From contig JAJQGB010000015.1 in NCBI GenBank assembly GCA_021200775.1, positions 1 through 42,561 of the forward strand: a DNA stretch of 42,561 bases, given 5' to 3'. The position numbers and the translations under genes are program-made. Positions 15,068 through 23,653 of this stretch are shown in pieces (position 1 is the stretch's first letter; the number at the start of each line of letters is the position of its first letter). Source of the DNA: Oscillospiraceae bacterium. Lineage in GTDB: Bacteria > Bacillota > Clostridia > Oscillospirales > Ruminococcaceae. The notes below the pieces were generated by a model. It had not been told where the DNA came from and made no database searches. It saw nothing but the letters and a program-made list of their open reading frames with translations.

Positions 15068-16513
15068 TCAATCATGCACTCCTGCCGCCAGCTTCACGCA
15101 CTCATAAGCTCCGTTATAGGTGCCCTGAGCCTTCAGCTTGTCGATACTACCCAGCATGTGAAGAGTCAGCTCTTTATCCTGGATGAGATTGTCGAGAGCT
15201 CTCAGGATGTCGGATTCTTTTTCAAATTCGGGAGTGCCGTCGCCGAGTTCTGAGGTGTGGATGGCGCCATAGACCTCGTGTCCGCCGATGTGCCTTATCA
15301 TCAGCTTTGGAATCGGGTAGTAGGCGAGCTCCGACGGCTTGGTGACGAGAAGATCTGTGACGGGAATCAGCAGGTTCGTCGCATAAACCGCCTCAAAGAT
15401 ATTCGAGTTGCAGAAGCAGTGGATGCCGTCTACTTTTGCGGTCTTCATATCTTCCGTGAGCTTAACGAGCTTCGGATACTCATCAAAGTAGGTCTTCGCT
15501 TCGCTATTAAACTCCGGAAGCTTCTTTGAAATAATGTCGTAAACCGCCTTGTGGTCGCCGAAGTTGACGAACAGGGCGACTTTTTTGTCCCTGATGTACG
15601 GCATCAGATGGCGAATCATGTTTACAAACAGGTCTGCTCCTGCGCCGGCGCCGCCAACGGTCATGAGGATTCGATAGGGCTCACCGTCACGGATTCTCTT
15701 TCTTCTCGACTCGTTATCCGATTCCAGCCCCGCAACCATCTCGTGGTCGACATAGTGCCCTACCATCTTTAAATCCCCGTCGCCCATGCCTTTGAGAGCT
15801 TTTTTGTCAAAGCCGTTAAGCGTTTTGTAGCCGTAATAGGCGAAATTGGTCTGCACCGTGTGAATGGCGCCCTCGGAGAGATGAAGCCCCATCGCCCAGT
15901 TGTCGGGGATTGCGTTGACGACGTGGGTCATTCCTGCGTGAATCGCACCCTGTGAGCCCCAGACGTGTGTGCCGATGATTGGAATATCCTTGTCAATATT
16001 TTTGAAAATCGGCACCAAAAGCTCCGAATTTTTCTGGTCACCTATGTTATAGGTGATTTTTTTGAAGCCCTCGCAGTTCATCGGCTCCCAGACGAGCTTG
16101 TCAAAAAGCTTCACTTTCTGGCTGATTCGGGAACCCAGCGAGTATAAATCGTTCTGCGACCTGATTACCTTCGAGCCTGTAGCGTCAAAAGATGCAAGGT
16201 CAAGCCATAACGGGTCGAAGCCCAAGGCTCTTGCACACGAAGCCATCGCAATAGCAATTCTATAGTGTCCGAAGCCCATACGGATGTTGCTGATGATAAT
16301 CGGCTTTTCGGGCATTTTTGCGTTTTCGTCTCCAAAAACAATATTCTGCACGCCGATTTCCGAAAGAGTCGGGATGTCTTCAAGTGCGATTTTGTAGTCG
16401 GCATTACTGTCATCGCCGAACTTTTTGACGAACTTCGCCTTGTTCTTCTCTGCCTTTCTGACTAGCTTTTCGGGCATCACGTTTCCGAAAATCACTGAGC
16501 TTTTATCAGTCAT
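15068..16513 (-). CDS. glycosyltransferase-like protein (GT-B/MurG-like), uncharacterised
   Basis: A 481-aa cytoplasmic protein not recognised as a named family. Features resembling GT-B enzymes: 'KPIIISNIRMGFGHYRIAIAMA' (about 71-92), close to the GxGH loop by which MurG and MGDG-synthase types bind; a mid-protein glycine loop 'RILMTVGGAGAGADLF' at the start of the second Rossmann half; and a late 'VYATNLLIPVTDLLVTKPSELAYYPIPKL', which resembles the nucleotide-sugar site of MurG-like enzymes. It is the last gene of the GH36 operon, with 8 bases overlapping the GH36 end, so it should act with alpha-galactoside metabolism. A role in making or remodelling a galactosyl glycan is a guess. Confidence 0.6.
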   Translation of the reverse strand: MTDKSSVIFGNVMPEKLVRKAEKNKAKFVKKFGDDSNADYKIALEDIPTLSEIGVQNIVFGDENAKMPEKPIIISNIRMGFGHYRIAIAMASCARALGFDPLWLDLASFDATGSKVIRSQNDLYSLGSRISQKVKLFDKLVWEPMNCEGFKKITYNIGDQKNSELLVPIFKNIDKDIPIIGTHVWGSQGAIHAGMTHVVNAIPDNWAMGLHLSEGAIHTVQTNFAYYGYKTLNGFDKKALKGMGDGDLKMVGHYVDHEMVAGLESDNESRRKRIRDGEPYRILMTVGGAGAGADLFVNMIRHLMPYIRDKKVALFVNFGDHKAVYDIISKKLPEFNSEAKTYFDEYPKLVKLTEDMKTAKVDGIHCFCNSNIFEAVYATNLLIPVTDLLVTKPSELAYYPIPKLMIRHIGGHEVYGAIHTSELGDGTPEFEKESDILRALDNLIQDKELTLHMLGSIDKLKAQGTYNGAYECVKLAAGVHD

Positions 16514-18062
16514 AGATTATCCCTCGCTTTGTGTCGTATTTAAGATTGTGCTTTTCGCCGCCAAGCTTATATGAGATTTCGATAAAGTCTCCCGCACGGC
16601 GATAGCTCTTGTCGGTAGCATCCCGAAGCTTCAGAGCCTTCTCGAAAAGAGCCTTCTTATCGTTATCATAGTCTCCGACATTATCCGAAGTCATCATCAC
16701 GCTTCCGAAAAGTGCGTTGATGGTGATGAGAGCCTCTTTCTGCTTGTCGGTGAGTTCGTTGTTGTCATCCCGAAGAATAAACACATCCGGGTCGCAACCG
16801 AAGAATCTCTTGTCGAGGAAGGAGCGGTAGATTGTATTCTGCAATGTCACCTTCGTCGAGATTCGCTCCCGGTGCATGAACTTCATGTACCACACGTCGT
16901 CAAACTTCAGCGAGACATCGGGACCGACTCTCAGATAATCGAAGTCTATGCTATTAAGAATCATCCCGCCACAGCCTAAGATAAGCTTGTCTGGCAGGGC
17001 TTTCCGGATTCGTGAATATGCTTCTGAAGTAATCTGCGCCCGGGTTTTCGAGCCAATAACTCTCGGGTTGACGGCATATAAGAAATCAAGCTTGAAGAAG
17101 TCGAAGCCCATGTCGGAGTAGTATTTGAGGCACTCGTCAACATATTTCATCGCTTCTTCATTCTGCGAATCCAGCCCATAGAATCCACTCCAGTTACTGC
17201 CGGATTTATACTCGAAGAACCAGTCGGGATGAGCTTTATATATTTCGCTCTCACTTTCGGCGGCGAACGGTGCAAGCCATATTCCCGCCTTCAAGCCTTT
17301 TTCGTGGATTTTCCCGACGATAGATTCAAGCCCGTTCGGGAACTTCTCACTGTCAACCGACAGCCAGTCGCCGACGGCGGTTTCATAGCCGTCGTCAATC
17401 TGGAAAAGCTCGAACGGCTCACCTACAGCCGACAGGCTCGCAAGAATCTTCTCCTCGTCGATATTCTCATAGTAGTTGTACCACGAGGTGTAGCCGAGGA
17501 TGTTCTGGATCGGTTTTTCGGGAAACTCTGAGAAGAAGTAATCCCTGTCAGTGGTGAAATCAAACAGGCAGATGCTGTCCTCTAACTTCAAGCCCGCAAC
17601 GTCGCTTTCGAGAACAATCTGATTGTTTTTAACATCATGATTGATGATGAGATAGGCGTTACGGAAGTTGAACGAGCCGATGAAGATGTTTTCGGCGTAG
17701 CTTACGTCATAGCCGTGCAGAACGCCCTTCTTGTAGTCTTTGAAAGCGCTGTCGCCGTAGCCGTCAAAGGCGAACTGATTGACAAGAAACCTTGGAAGAT
17801 TCCTGATGTCCTTCAGGCTCTCGCCGGCAAGAAACTCCTTCGTGTCCGTCCAGGACTGATAGCCGTTGACGAAAATCGTCTCTTTCTTGCGGTAAGTGTA
17901 CGGCAGGGTGATTGCCGCCGACAGAAGAGTTACCGGGACTTTTGCCGTCACAGTGACAACGTTTCTTTTGCCAAAAGTTGAGGAGATTTCGATGTTCTGG
18001 TCGCTTTCGCTGACCGTGCGATTTTCACCGTTAATCGAATATGTGAGCTCGAAGTCCATCAT
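16506..18062 (-). CDS. GH36-type alpha-galactosidase
   Basis: A 518-aa enzyme expected to release terminal alpha-linked galactose (melibiose, raffinose type). An N-terminal beta domain (1-165) is followed by a TIM barrel with 'ELFQIDDGYETAVGDWL', 'HEKGLKAGIWLAPFAAE', 'FDFFKLDFLYAVN' (nucleophile D326) and 'YLRVGPDVSLKFDD' (acid/base D382). The W-x-NYYENI region matches GH36 rather than GH27. It lacks a signal peptide, so imported sugars are split inside the cell. It is shorter than the 700-aa GH36 group I enzymes. Its ATG overlaps the transporter stop (ATGA); a second in-frame ATG at 18059 is also possible. Confidence 0.88.
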   Translation of the reverse strand: MMDFELTYSINGENRTVSESDQNIEISSTFGKRNVVTVTAKVPVTLLSAAITLPYTYRKKETIFVNGYQSWTDTKEFLAGESLKDIRNLPRFLVNQFAFDGYGDSAFKDYKKGVLHGYDVSYAENIFIGSFNFRNAYLIINHDVKNNQIVLESDVAGLKLEDSICLFDFTTDRDYFFSEFPEKPIQNILGYTSWYNYYENIDEEKILASLSAVGEPFELFQIDDGYETAVGDWLSVDSEKFPNGLESIVGKIHEKGLKAGIWLAPFAAESESEIYKAHPDWFFEYKSGSNWSGFYGLDSQNEEAMKYVDECLKYYSDMGFDFFKLDFLYAVNPRVIGSKTRAQITSEAYSRIRKALPDKLILGCGGMILNSIDFDYLRVGPDVSLKFDDVWYMKFMHRERISTKVTLQNTIYRSFLDKRFFGCDPDVFILRDDNNELTDKQKEALITINALFGSVMMTSDNVGDYDNDKKALFEKALKLRDATDKSYRRAGDFIEISYKLGGEKHNLKYDTKRGIIYD

Positions 18063-19474
18063 TCAGCACTCTTTTCTTCGAGATGCTTCTGACCTTCTGC
18101 AATTTCCTTGCGGACATTCTTCTCGTTATAGAAGACGAGTGCAAGTGCTCCCAACAGGCAGAAGACGAGTGAAATTGCAAGGGAGATTCTGTATCCATCG
18201 CCGGTGCTGACCGTTTCGCCGAGGTCGTTTGTGTACTGCCCAATGGTGGCAACTGATGTGAATATAAGCATTGCGATGCTCTGACCGAGCTTGAATGCGA
18301 AGGTTCTCGAAGCGAAGAACATGCCGTCGTGGTTTTCTTTCGTCTTGTACTCGTCAGCTTCGGCAATGTCGGCGACAATCGCCTGCGGGACTACTCCCAA
18401 AATAGACATCGGAATACCGACGAGAACGGCGATAATCATACCGAAGATTTCGTTCGGAATGAGGGTCTGCTTGCCGGCAAATGTCGTGATGAAGAAAGCA
18501 AATGCGAAGAGCAGGAACCCGACGATGACAATCTTCTTTTTGCCGACTTTCTGAGTAATCTTGTTGACGGGAACATAGAGCGCAAACGAGACAAGGGTCA
18601 TCAGGATGAAGAGAACCATATAGTTGTCCGTCTTCAACAGGTTTTCAACATAATAGATGAAGCCGGTGTTGAAGATTGTGATGCCGACCCAATACAGGAT
18701 GTCCGAAAGGACAAAAATTCTGAAGTTCTTGTTTGAGAAGGTCTTGCCGAGAGACTTGAATGCGTTTTCGGTGACGATTGGCGCACTGTCCTTAGTATAC
18801 TCTTTCTCATCAATCAGGAACGCCGGAATCCACATGCAGATGAGTGCAATAACAGCCATTATTCCTAAGACGATTCTTGCGGAAACGACGATGTCGAGAT
18901 TTGTTGCCTCAGATACTGCCTGCCATATCATCTTGCCGGAGAAGGCAATTCCGGTACCCAAAATATATGTAATCGAGATGAAGGTCGAGATGTTCATTCT
19001 GTCAACCGGGTGCTTGCCAAGAACCGGGATGAGTGCATTATAGGGCGTGCAGTATGCAGTCATACAGAGATAGAAGAGAAGAAGTGTTACGACCAGCCAG
19101 AGAGTGTTTACCCATGAAACGCCGTTGACGGGGCAGCAGAAGATGAGGACCGTCACGAGAGCAAACGGCAGAGCCGCACCACGCAAGAAGGGAATTCTCT
19201 TGCCGAGCTTGCTCTTGCATTTGTCGCTCGCCGAGGCGATAAGCGGGTCGGTTATGGCGTCGAAGACTCTTCCGCTGGCGGTGATGATTCCGATAATCGT
19301 CAGTCCGGCGATAACAACGCCCTGTGTGATGAAAAGATGGCTTTGCATGACCGTGTCAGTCGCATCCGGGAGATAGAAGTTGACCAGTAGATTTGTGATG
19401 ATTCCCGAAAGAATCGACCAGCCAAGCTGTCCCATTGCGAAATAGACCATGACTTTTTTTGAAACGCGTTTCAT
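18059..19474 (-). CDS. GPH-family sugar:cation symporter (MFS, MelB-like)
   Basis: A 471-aa transporter with about twelve membrane helices. The start 'YFAMGQLGWSILSGIITNLL', the loop 'GRVFDAITDPLIASASDKCKSKLGKR' (the GPH signature with the D-P-x2-G/A-x2-S-D-x3-K-x2-GKRxP run) and 'VSWVNTLWLVVTLLLFYLCMTAYCTPYNAL' are diagnostic. MelB relatives import melibiose and other glycosides with Na+ or H+. The start 19474 has GGAGGA 7 bases upstream; the ATG at 19489 sits in that ribosome site and is rejected. The gene lies between tetR and the alpha-galactosidase, so an alpha-galactoside is the likely substrate. Confidence 0.92.
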   Translation of the reverse strand: MKRVSKKVMVYFAMGQLGWSILSGIITNLLVNFYLPDATDTVMQSHLFITQGVVIAGLTIIGIITASGRVFDAITDPLIASASDKCKSKLGKRIPFLRGAALPFALVTVLIFCCPVNGVSWVNTLWLVVTLLLFYLCMTAYCTPYNALIPVLGKHPVDRMNISTFISITYILGTGIAFSGKMIWQAVSEATNLDIVVSARIVLGIMAVIALICMWIPAFLIDEKEYTKDSAPIVTENAFKSLGKTFSNKNFRIFVLSDILYWVGITIFNTGFIYYVENLLKTDNYMVLFILMTLVSFALYVPVNKITQKVGKKKIVIVGFLLFAFAFFITTFAGKQTLIPNEIFGMIIAVLVGIPMSILGVVPQAIVADIAEADEYKTKENHDGMFFASRTFAFKLGQSIAMLIFTSVATIGQYTNDLGETVSTGDGYRISLAISLVFCLLGALALVFYNEKNVRKEIAEGQKHLEEKSAE

Positions 19475-19514
19475 TTGTGGTTCCTCCATTTAGAATTTAT
19501 TTTTCACGTCTGCG

Positions 19515-20126
19515 TTATGCCTGCAGGCGATAGAGTACTATGTCAATAAGCGTCCTGACCTCGTCAGCCTTGTCGATAGTTCTGTCCTGACTGATGAGCT
19601 CGCCCTGGCAGGTGAGCTTCTTGCAGAGATTCAGGAGCGCATGGGTCGTCGAATAGTAAAACGGCAGTTTGTCAACTTCCCGGACGCTTCCGTCACGAAG
19701 CCCCATGGTATAGGCGTCGTGGAAAAGATAGCGGAAGTTGTCGATTTCGCTTTCATAGGAGCCAAGCTCACTCTCCGGCAGGTCGGCAATCATCAAGTCG
19801 AAGCGATAGATGAAGGCGTAGAATTGCGGGTTGTCCTCGAAAATTTCGAGAAACGTGTTGTAGAACTGACTGAGCTGCTCAAAGCCGTTCTTTCCCTCAG
19901 AGGGCTTTTTGAATCGGGAATAGACCTCCCCACAGAGCGTAGTCGCACATTCCAAAACAATCCTCTGTTTTGTCGAGTATCTCCGATAAAGCGTCGCCTC
20001 GCCGACTCCAACCTCACGGGCAATGTCCGCCATCGTCACCTTGTCAATCGACGACCCCAGAAACATCCTCGTAGCCGTGTCTATAATAAACCTGTTTTCA
20101 GCGTCTTTAAGTTTTGTACTGCCCAT
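19515..20126 (-). CDS. TetR family transcriptional regulator
   Basis: A 203-aa repressor-like protein. The N-terminal HTH reads 'VTMADIAREVGVGEATLYRRYSTKQRIV' (residues about 29-56), fully typical of TetR. The C-terminal ligand domain is unremarkable; the ligand may be a sugar or glycoside. The start at 20126 has AAAGGTAAGAG upstream; an earlier GTG/ATG frame has no ribosome site. It is the first gene of tetR-transporter-GH36-glycosyltransferase-like, and a TetR-type palindrome sits at its own transcript start, so the whole operon is probably self-repressed. Confidence 0.93.
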   Translation of the reverse strand: MGSTKLKDAENRFIIDTATRMFLGSSIDKVTMADIAREVGVGEATLYRRYSTKQRIVLECATTLCGEVYSRFKKPSEGKNGFEQLSQFYNTFLEIFEDNPQFYAFIYRFDLMIADLPESELGSYESEIDNFRYLFHDAYTMGLRDGSVREVDKLPFYYSTTHALLNLCKKLTCQGELISQDRTIDKADEVRTLIDIVLYRLQA

Positions 20127-20169
20127 TCTCTTACCTTTCTCAAACGAAATGATAGCCAATCTTTCAAAT

Positions 20170-20217
20170 TGATAGTCTCACTATCATCATAATAACATAT
20201 ATTTTGAAAGATTGCAA
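20170..20217 (-). promoter_or_regulatory. promoter and operator of the tetR-alpha-galactosidase operon
   Basis: Read leftwards, TTGCAA (20217-20212), 17 bases, TATTAT (20194-20189). At the predicted start lies a perfect 17-base palindrome, TGATAGT-CTC-ACTATCA (20170-20186), the arrangement used by self-regulating TetR repressors. Confidence 0.85.
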
Positions 20218-20252
20218 GAGGTTTTTGGGGAATTTTATAAATTTTTGAGTAC

Positions 20253-20281
20253 TTGCTTTATTTAGCTCGATGCTGTATAAT
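20253..20281 (+). promoter_or_regulatory. promoter of MBL-fold gene
   Basis: TTGCTT, 17 bases, TATAAT, 37 bases before the start codon. It is divergent from the tetR operon promoter. Confidence 0.8.
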
Positions 20282-20318
20282 ACCTATATGCAAAATAATA
20301 CCAAGAAACGGAGCCGCC

Positions 20319-21233
20319 ATGACTAAATACATTGACTTTTCATCCAAACACAACATCCTTATTGCCAACAGTGACGGGACTTATTCCCGCATGGACGAGC
20401 CATATTTCAGAAGCGAGCTTATTGCCTCAAACACATGGAAGGTTCTTTCGAGCGGCGACTACAGCTATCTCGTGGTGGGCGACGACGTCGGAATATCCAT
20501 CGACTGCGGGTATGGTGCCGGAAATATCCGTGAGTATCTCGAAACGCTCTGCGGTGTGCCGGTTCCTTATGTCACAAACACCCATGACCACTTCGACCAT
20601 TCAGCGAATAACGCCTATTTCGACATGGCGTTTCTGAACGAGAAAGCAAAGGAGTTCGGGATGATTCCCTATGCGAGTTTTGCGGGAATTGATTTTCCGA
20701 GAGATTATCTCGTTACCATCATTCACGACAGCGACTTCATTCCTCTAAAAGGTCGTGAGCTTCAGGCGTTCGCAATTCCCGACCACGCACCGAGTTCGAT
20801 GATGTATCTCGACCGTAAGGAGCGGATTCTCTTTTCCGGCGACGAAATCATGCCGATGGGTAAGTCGCTGAACGGCGGTCTGAAAAGCTGGATTGAGAAC
20901 CTCGAAAAGATTGATAAATATCGTGACGAGTTTGATGTGATTTATGGTGGCGGTGGACGGCTTGATAAGAAGCTTTTTGATGATTTCCTCGAATGTGCCC
21001 GTTACGCTTGGGATCACGAGGGAGAACTACTCCCGCCTCCAACTCCGAGGAAGCCGAGATTCACCCACGAAGACCCGGAAGGGCTCGGTCGCATCGTCTA
21101 CGACCGCAGAATGCCCCACCCGGGAGACAGCGCAAGCTATCCCAATGAGCCGGAGACACTCCGGGAAAACCTCCGCCGGGTCGAGTATGCCGGGACTAGT
21201 ATTGTGTATGACTTGAGCAGAAAGTTTGAATAA
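20319..21233 (+). CDS. MBL-fold metallo-hydrolase
   Basis: A 304-aa hydrolase of the metallo-beta-lactamase superfamily. The metal motif THDHFDHSAN (HxHxDH) lies near residue 88; further ligands are seen in 'AIPDHAPSSMMYLD' (H), 'RILFSGDEIM' (D), and the family's usual late histidine is not clear. It acts on an unknown thioester, lactone or phosphoester in the cytosol; no signal peptide is seen. The C-terminus 'EDPEGLGRIVYDRRMPHPGDS' is family-specific. The start has CGGAG just upstream. It is transcribed divergently from the TetR operon, so it could share its control. Confidence 0.9.
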   Translation: MTKYIDFSSKHNILIANSDGTYSRMDEPYFRSELIASNTWKVLSSGDYSYLVVGDDVGISIDCGYGAGNIREYLETLCGVPVPYVTNTHDHFDHSANNAYFDMAFLNEKAKEFGMIPYASFAGIDFPRDYLVTIIHDSDFIPLKGRELQAFAIPDHAPSSMMYLDRKERILFSGDEIMPMGKSLNGGLKSWIENLEKIDKYRDEFDVIYGGGGRLDKKLFDDFLECARYAWDHEGELLPPPTPRKPRFTHEDPEGLGRIVYDRRMPHPGDSASYPNEPETLRENLRRVEYAGTSIVYDLSRKFE

Positions 21234-21270
21234 TTAGAGAAAAGAATTCATAACAGCATATTACAATGCC

Positions 21271-21299
21271 TTGCTTTTCTCACCCCGACATGGTATACT
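21271..21299 (+). promoter_or_regulatory. promoter of NUDIX gene
   Basis: TTGCTT, 17 bases, TATACT, 33 bases before the TTG start. Confidence 0.8.
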
Positions 21300-21332
21300 A
21301 AACGCAAATCAATATTCGCGGGAGGGATAGCT

Positions 21333-21779
21333 TTGAGAACGGAAAATGTTGAGCTTACGGTATTGTGCCTGATACACAGGGGCGATGAGCTTCTGCTTCA
21401 GGACAGGCTGGCGGAGGATTGGAAGGGCTATACCCTGCCAGGAGGACACATTGACCCTGGCGAGTCCATAGTCGACGCTGTCATAAGGGAGATGCAAGAG
21501 GAAACCGGGCTTACCATCACGAATCCGCACCTGTGCGGCGTCAAGCAGTTCCCGATTGAGAACGGCAGATACATAGTTTTTCTCTTTGAAACCAGCCATT
21601 TCAGCGGGCAGCTGAAAAGCTCGGATGAGGGTGCTATGCACTGGATTCGCAGAGAAAAGCTGCACGAAGTGAAGCTTGTGGACGATTTTGACGAGCTTCT
21701 GAAAGTGATGCTCGACGACAGCCTGACCGAGTTCCAGTATGTGGTTGATGAAAACGAGTGGAAGGTTGTAATAAAATAG
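21333..21779 (+). CDS. NUDIX hydrolase (8-oxo-dGTP diphosphatase-like)
   Basis: A 149-aa nucleotide diphosphate hydrolase. The NUDIX box is complete: G-H-I-D-P-G-E-S, then REMQEETGL (pattern Gx5Ex7REUxEExGU), binding Mg2+ and catalysing phosphate release. 'WKGYTLPGGH' precedes it as in MutT-like enzymes. Likely role: cleansing oxidised nucleotides, though the substrate cannot be fixed from sequence. Translation begins at TTG 21333, with GGAGGG 6 bases upstream and no better start nearby. Confidence 0.9.
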   Translation: MRTENVELTVLCLIHRGDELLLQDRLAEDWKGYTLPGGHIDPGESIVDAVIREMQEETGLTITNPHLCGVKQFPIENGRYIVFLFETSHFSGQLKSSDEGAMHWIRREKLHEVKLVDDFDELLKVMLDDSLTEFQYVVDENEWKVVIK

Positions 21780-21786
21780 TTTCTCA

Positions 21787-21813
21787 GAGCGACACCCCCG
21801 TCGCTCTTTTTTG
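21787..21813 (+). terminator. intrinsic terminator of NUDIX gene
   Basis: Stem AGAGCGAC/GTCGCTCT with a 6-base loop, then seven T's. Confidence 0.92.
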
Positions 21814-21871
21814 TACGCTCTCGCCGTTCATCATCCCCACCCCGCCCGAATATACTTAACGGGGTGATTGC

Positions 21872-22219
21872 ATGTTTTTAAGAATACTGTCAGATATTTT
21901 CAGCCGTCTGCTCTGGTTTGCCCTTCACATCGAGGACAAGAGCTCGTTTCCGAAGCCGTTGAGCCCTGCCGAGGAGGAACGACTTTTCAAGGCGTTTTCG
22001 GAGGGAGACACCACCGCCAGGGACAGCCTCATTCTCCACAATCTGCGGCTTGTGGCGCACATCGTGAAGAAGTACTATGTCACTGCCGACGAGCAGGAGG
22101 AGCTCATCTCCATCGGCACGGTCGGGCTCATCAAGGCGGTCAACTCGTTTGACCCGAGCAAGGGAAACCGCTTCGCGGCGTTCGGGGCGAGGTGTATTGA
22201 AAATGCTATCAGTACATAA
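21872..22219 (+). CDS. sigK: sigma-K N-terminal half, interrupted
   Basis: A 115-aa ORF matching the first half of the late mother-cell sporulation sigma factor. The short hydrophobic pro-like start (FLRILSDIFSRLLWF), then FPKPLSPAEEERLFKAF, the region 2 core LILHNLRLVAHIVKKYY and ELISIGTVGLIKAVNSFDPSKG are diagnostic. Sigma-K is normally about 230 aa. Here the match ends at codons 110-111 (E-N) and a stop follows four codons later. Regions 3 and 4 are absent downstream. This is the same place (the E-N-E codons) where, as I recall, the skin element splits sigK in Bacillus subtilis. GGGGTGAT lies upstream of the ATG. No good sigma-A promoter is seen; a weak sigma-E-like box (about 21830-21860) is possible. 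It would need excision of the insert to work. Confidence 0.85.
   Translation: MFLRILSDIFSRLLWFALHIEDKSSFPKPLSPAEEERLFKAFSEGDTTARDSLILHNLRLVAHIVKKYYVTADEQEELISIGTVGLIKAVNSFDPSKGNRFAAFGARCIENAIST
22199..22206. other. candidate left attachment site (att) of the sigK-interrupting element
   Basis: GAAAATG at 22199-22205 is the last sequence consistent with sigK (codons for E110, N111). After it the sequence no longer encodes sigma-K. Skin elements of other sporeformers cross over at a short AATGA-type core at this codon. The matching right site is outside the window. Confidence 0.55.
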
Positions 22220-22815
22220 CGGAATCAATATCTGAAAATGACTATCAGAATCATATTTTCGGCTCAATTTGGAAGCCTTTTTGGTATGTAAGAGACCATG
22301 GTTATATAGTTGCTTCAAATATAACAGGGCGGATTGAAGTGGCACCGCTGATGGTTTTGCATCTCCCTCTGCTGTCCATGAAGAAGTATAACGACGCCGT
22401 GAAATTCAATCTCCAGTTCACATCTCTTGATGAAATTGAGAGTATGCCGGACAAGCTCCGTTGGCACCGTTATCACAAAGGGCTGTATCAGTTTGAGGTT
22501 GCCGAGTATCTGGGCGTCGAGCGGCAGACCTATAGCGGCTATGAAGAACCTGACCGAGATTTCTGCCCACCGGAGCATATCGCCAAGCTCACAGAGCTTT
22601 ACGGTGTCCCTGCGGAAGACCTGACGGACGAATATAATCTGTTCATCTATAAAGGACAAGGCAAACAGCTAATCGCAAAGCGCAAGGAGCTTGGACTGAC
22701 CTGTGAAGAATACGCCGCTCGCCTCGGAACGTCGTCCGGCAATCTCAGGAAGTGGGAAAAGGATGAGGTCAGGATGGTTAAGAAGACTTGGGAGAGGTGT
22801 TTTAGGACGATATGA
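22201..22815 (+). CDS. helix-turn-helix regulator, 5' end cut at the element boundary
   Basis: An open frame with no stop from 22201, immediately after the sigK junction, to 22815. It has two HTH (XRE-like) units: 'MPDKLRWHRYHKGLYQFEVAEYLGVERQTYSGYEE', and 'KGQGKQLIAKRKELGLTCEEYAARLGTSSGNLRKWEKDEV'. Upstream it reads 'GSIWKPFWYVRDHGYIVASNITGRIEVAPLM'. No convincing start with ribosome site exists; GTG 22339 and ATG 22351 are the candidates. Either it is a remnant, or its 5' end lies at the opposite end of the element and would be joined on excision. Similar tandem-HTH proteins are common in clostridial mobile elements. Its role in the element's control is inferred. Confidence 0.55.
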   Translation, partial: KCYQYITESISENDYQNHIFGSIWKPFWYVRDHGYIVASNITGRIEVAPLMVLHLPLLSMKKYNDAVKFNLQFTSLDEIESMPDKLRWHRYHKGLYQFEVAEYLGVERQTYSGYEEPDRDFCPPEHIAKLTELYGVPAEDLTDEYNLFIYKGQGKQLIAKRKELGLTCEEYAARLGTSSGNLRKWEKDEVRMVKKTWERCFRTI

Positions 22816-22912
22816 ATGTTTATAAAAAGATGATGAGCGTGATGGAGGTGGTTCTCTGTTGCTATTGTTGAAAGCTATGATTGTGAGTCTTTGTCGTGGG
22901 TAGCGATAGAAG

Positions 22913-23533
22913 TTGAGTGGCAAAAAAGTCGCATTACAAGTTCATAGTACATACGGCACTCTTGGTTGTTCTGTACACGTTGGTATGCCTGACGGCTCAG
23001 CTGTTCAAAACCTGGACACCGACAATGTTATTTCCAAACGACGCAATCCTGTGATTGCCGACGTGTTCAGCCGGATGAACTACATGGAGCGCCGTGGTAG
23101 CGGTTTCAAGAAAATCAAGGACGATTATCACTTTGCTGTCAATTACCGTCCCGAATTAGAGCCGAAGTTTTATTCCGACATCTCTACATTCAAGGTAACA
23201 CTGTATAACCTCAATTACAATGTTCCGGTTGAAAAAATAGGCGTTTCAGATGAAAAACAGGCTTTCGATGAGGAAAAAACAGACCTTCAAGACAAAAAAC
23301 AGGTCTTTGAAGAACTGCTTTTAGCACTTGATTTTACTACACCAACAAAAAGCAATATCCTAAAAGTGTTTACACAGGTTGGTACTGAAACAGCTTTTGC
23401 ACGAGCTGATGTTATGGAGTTCACGGGGCTTACAGCAACGCCGGCGACAGAGTTAATGCGAAAGATGAAGGCTAACAATTTAATTAAGTCTACAGCAAAA
23501 AGAGGAAAGTATAAATTCGTCGTACCAAAATAA
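22913..23533 (+). pseudogene. remnant of AlbA_2/RecG-like ATP-binding regulator
   Basis: A 206-aa frame carrying only the C-terminal part of the family annotated as ATP-binding protein or RecG-like transcriptional regulator. 'RRNPVIADVFSRMNYMERRGSGFKKI' (about 43-68) is its hallmark; full proteins are about 400-500 aa with an N-terminal AlbA_2 Schlafen-type domain that is missing here. A winged helix closes it ('ADVMEFTGLTATPATELMRKMKANNLI'). The only start is a TTG in an unlikely setting. Preceding bases (22816-22912) hold no gene. It is most simply a 5'-deleted pseudogene in the mobile region. Confidence 0.7.
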
Positions 23534-23541
23534 TAAAGTTT

Positions 23542-23580
23542 ATGCCCGTTATCAGCCATCAAGCCGATAACGGGCATTTC
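23542..23580 (+). terminator. strong hairpin after the RecG-like remnant
   Basis: A 12-bp perfect stem ATGCCCGTTATC/GATAACGGGCAT with a 12-base loop, followed by only three T's. Likely terminator. Confidence 0.7.
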
Positions 23581-23653
23581 CTATTAACTCACTGACAACG
23601 GGTCAATATAAGTGTGCTGAAGTGGATACCCACCAAGAAACCATCATAACACC

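Noticed and set aside
22839-22912. start of a full-length RecG-like protein upstream of 22913
   Set aside because: Only remnants are readable; stop codons in the frame and missing AlbA_2 domain show a truncated copy.
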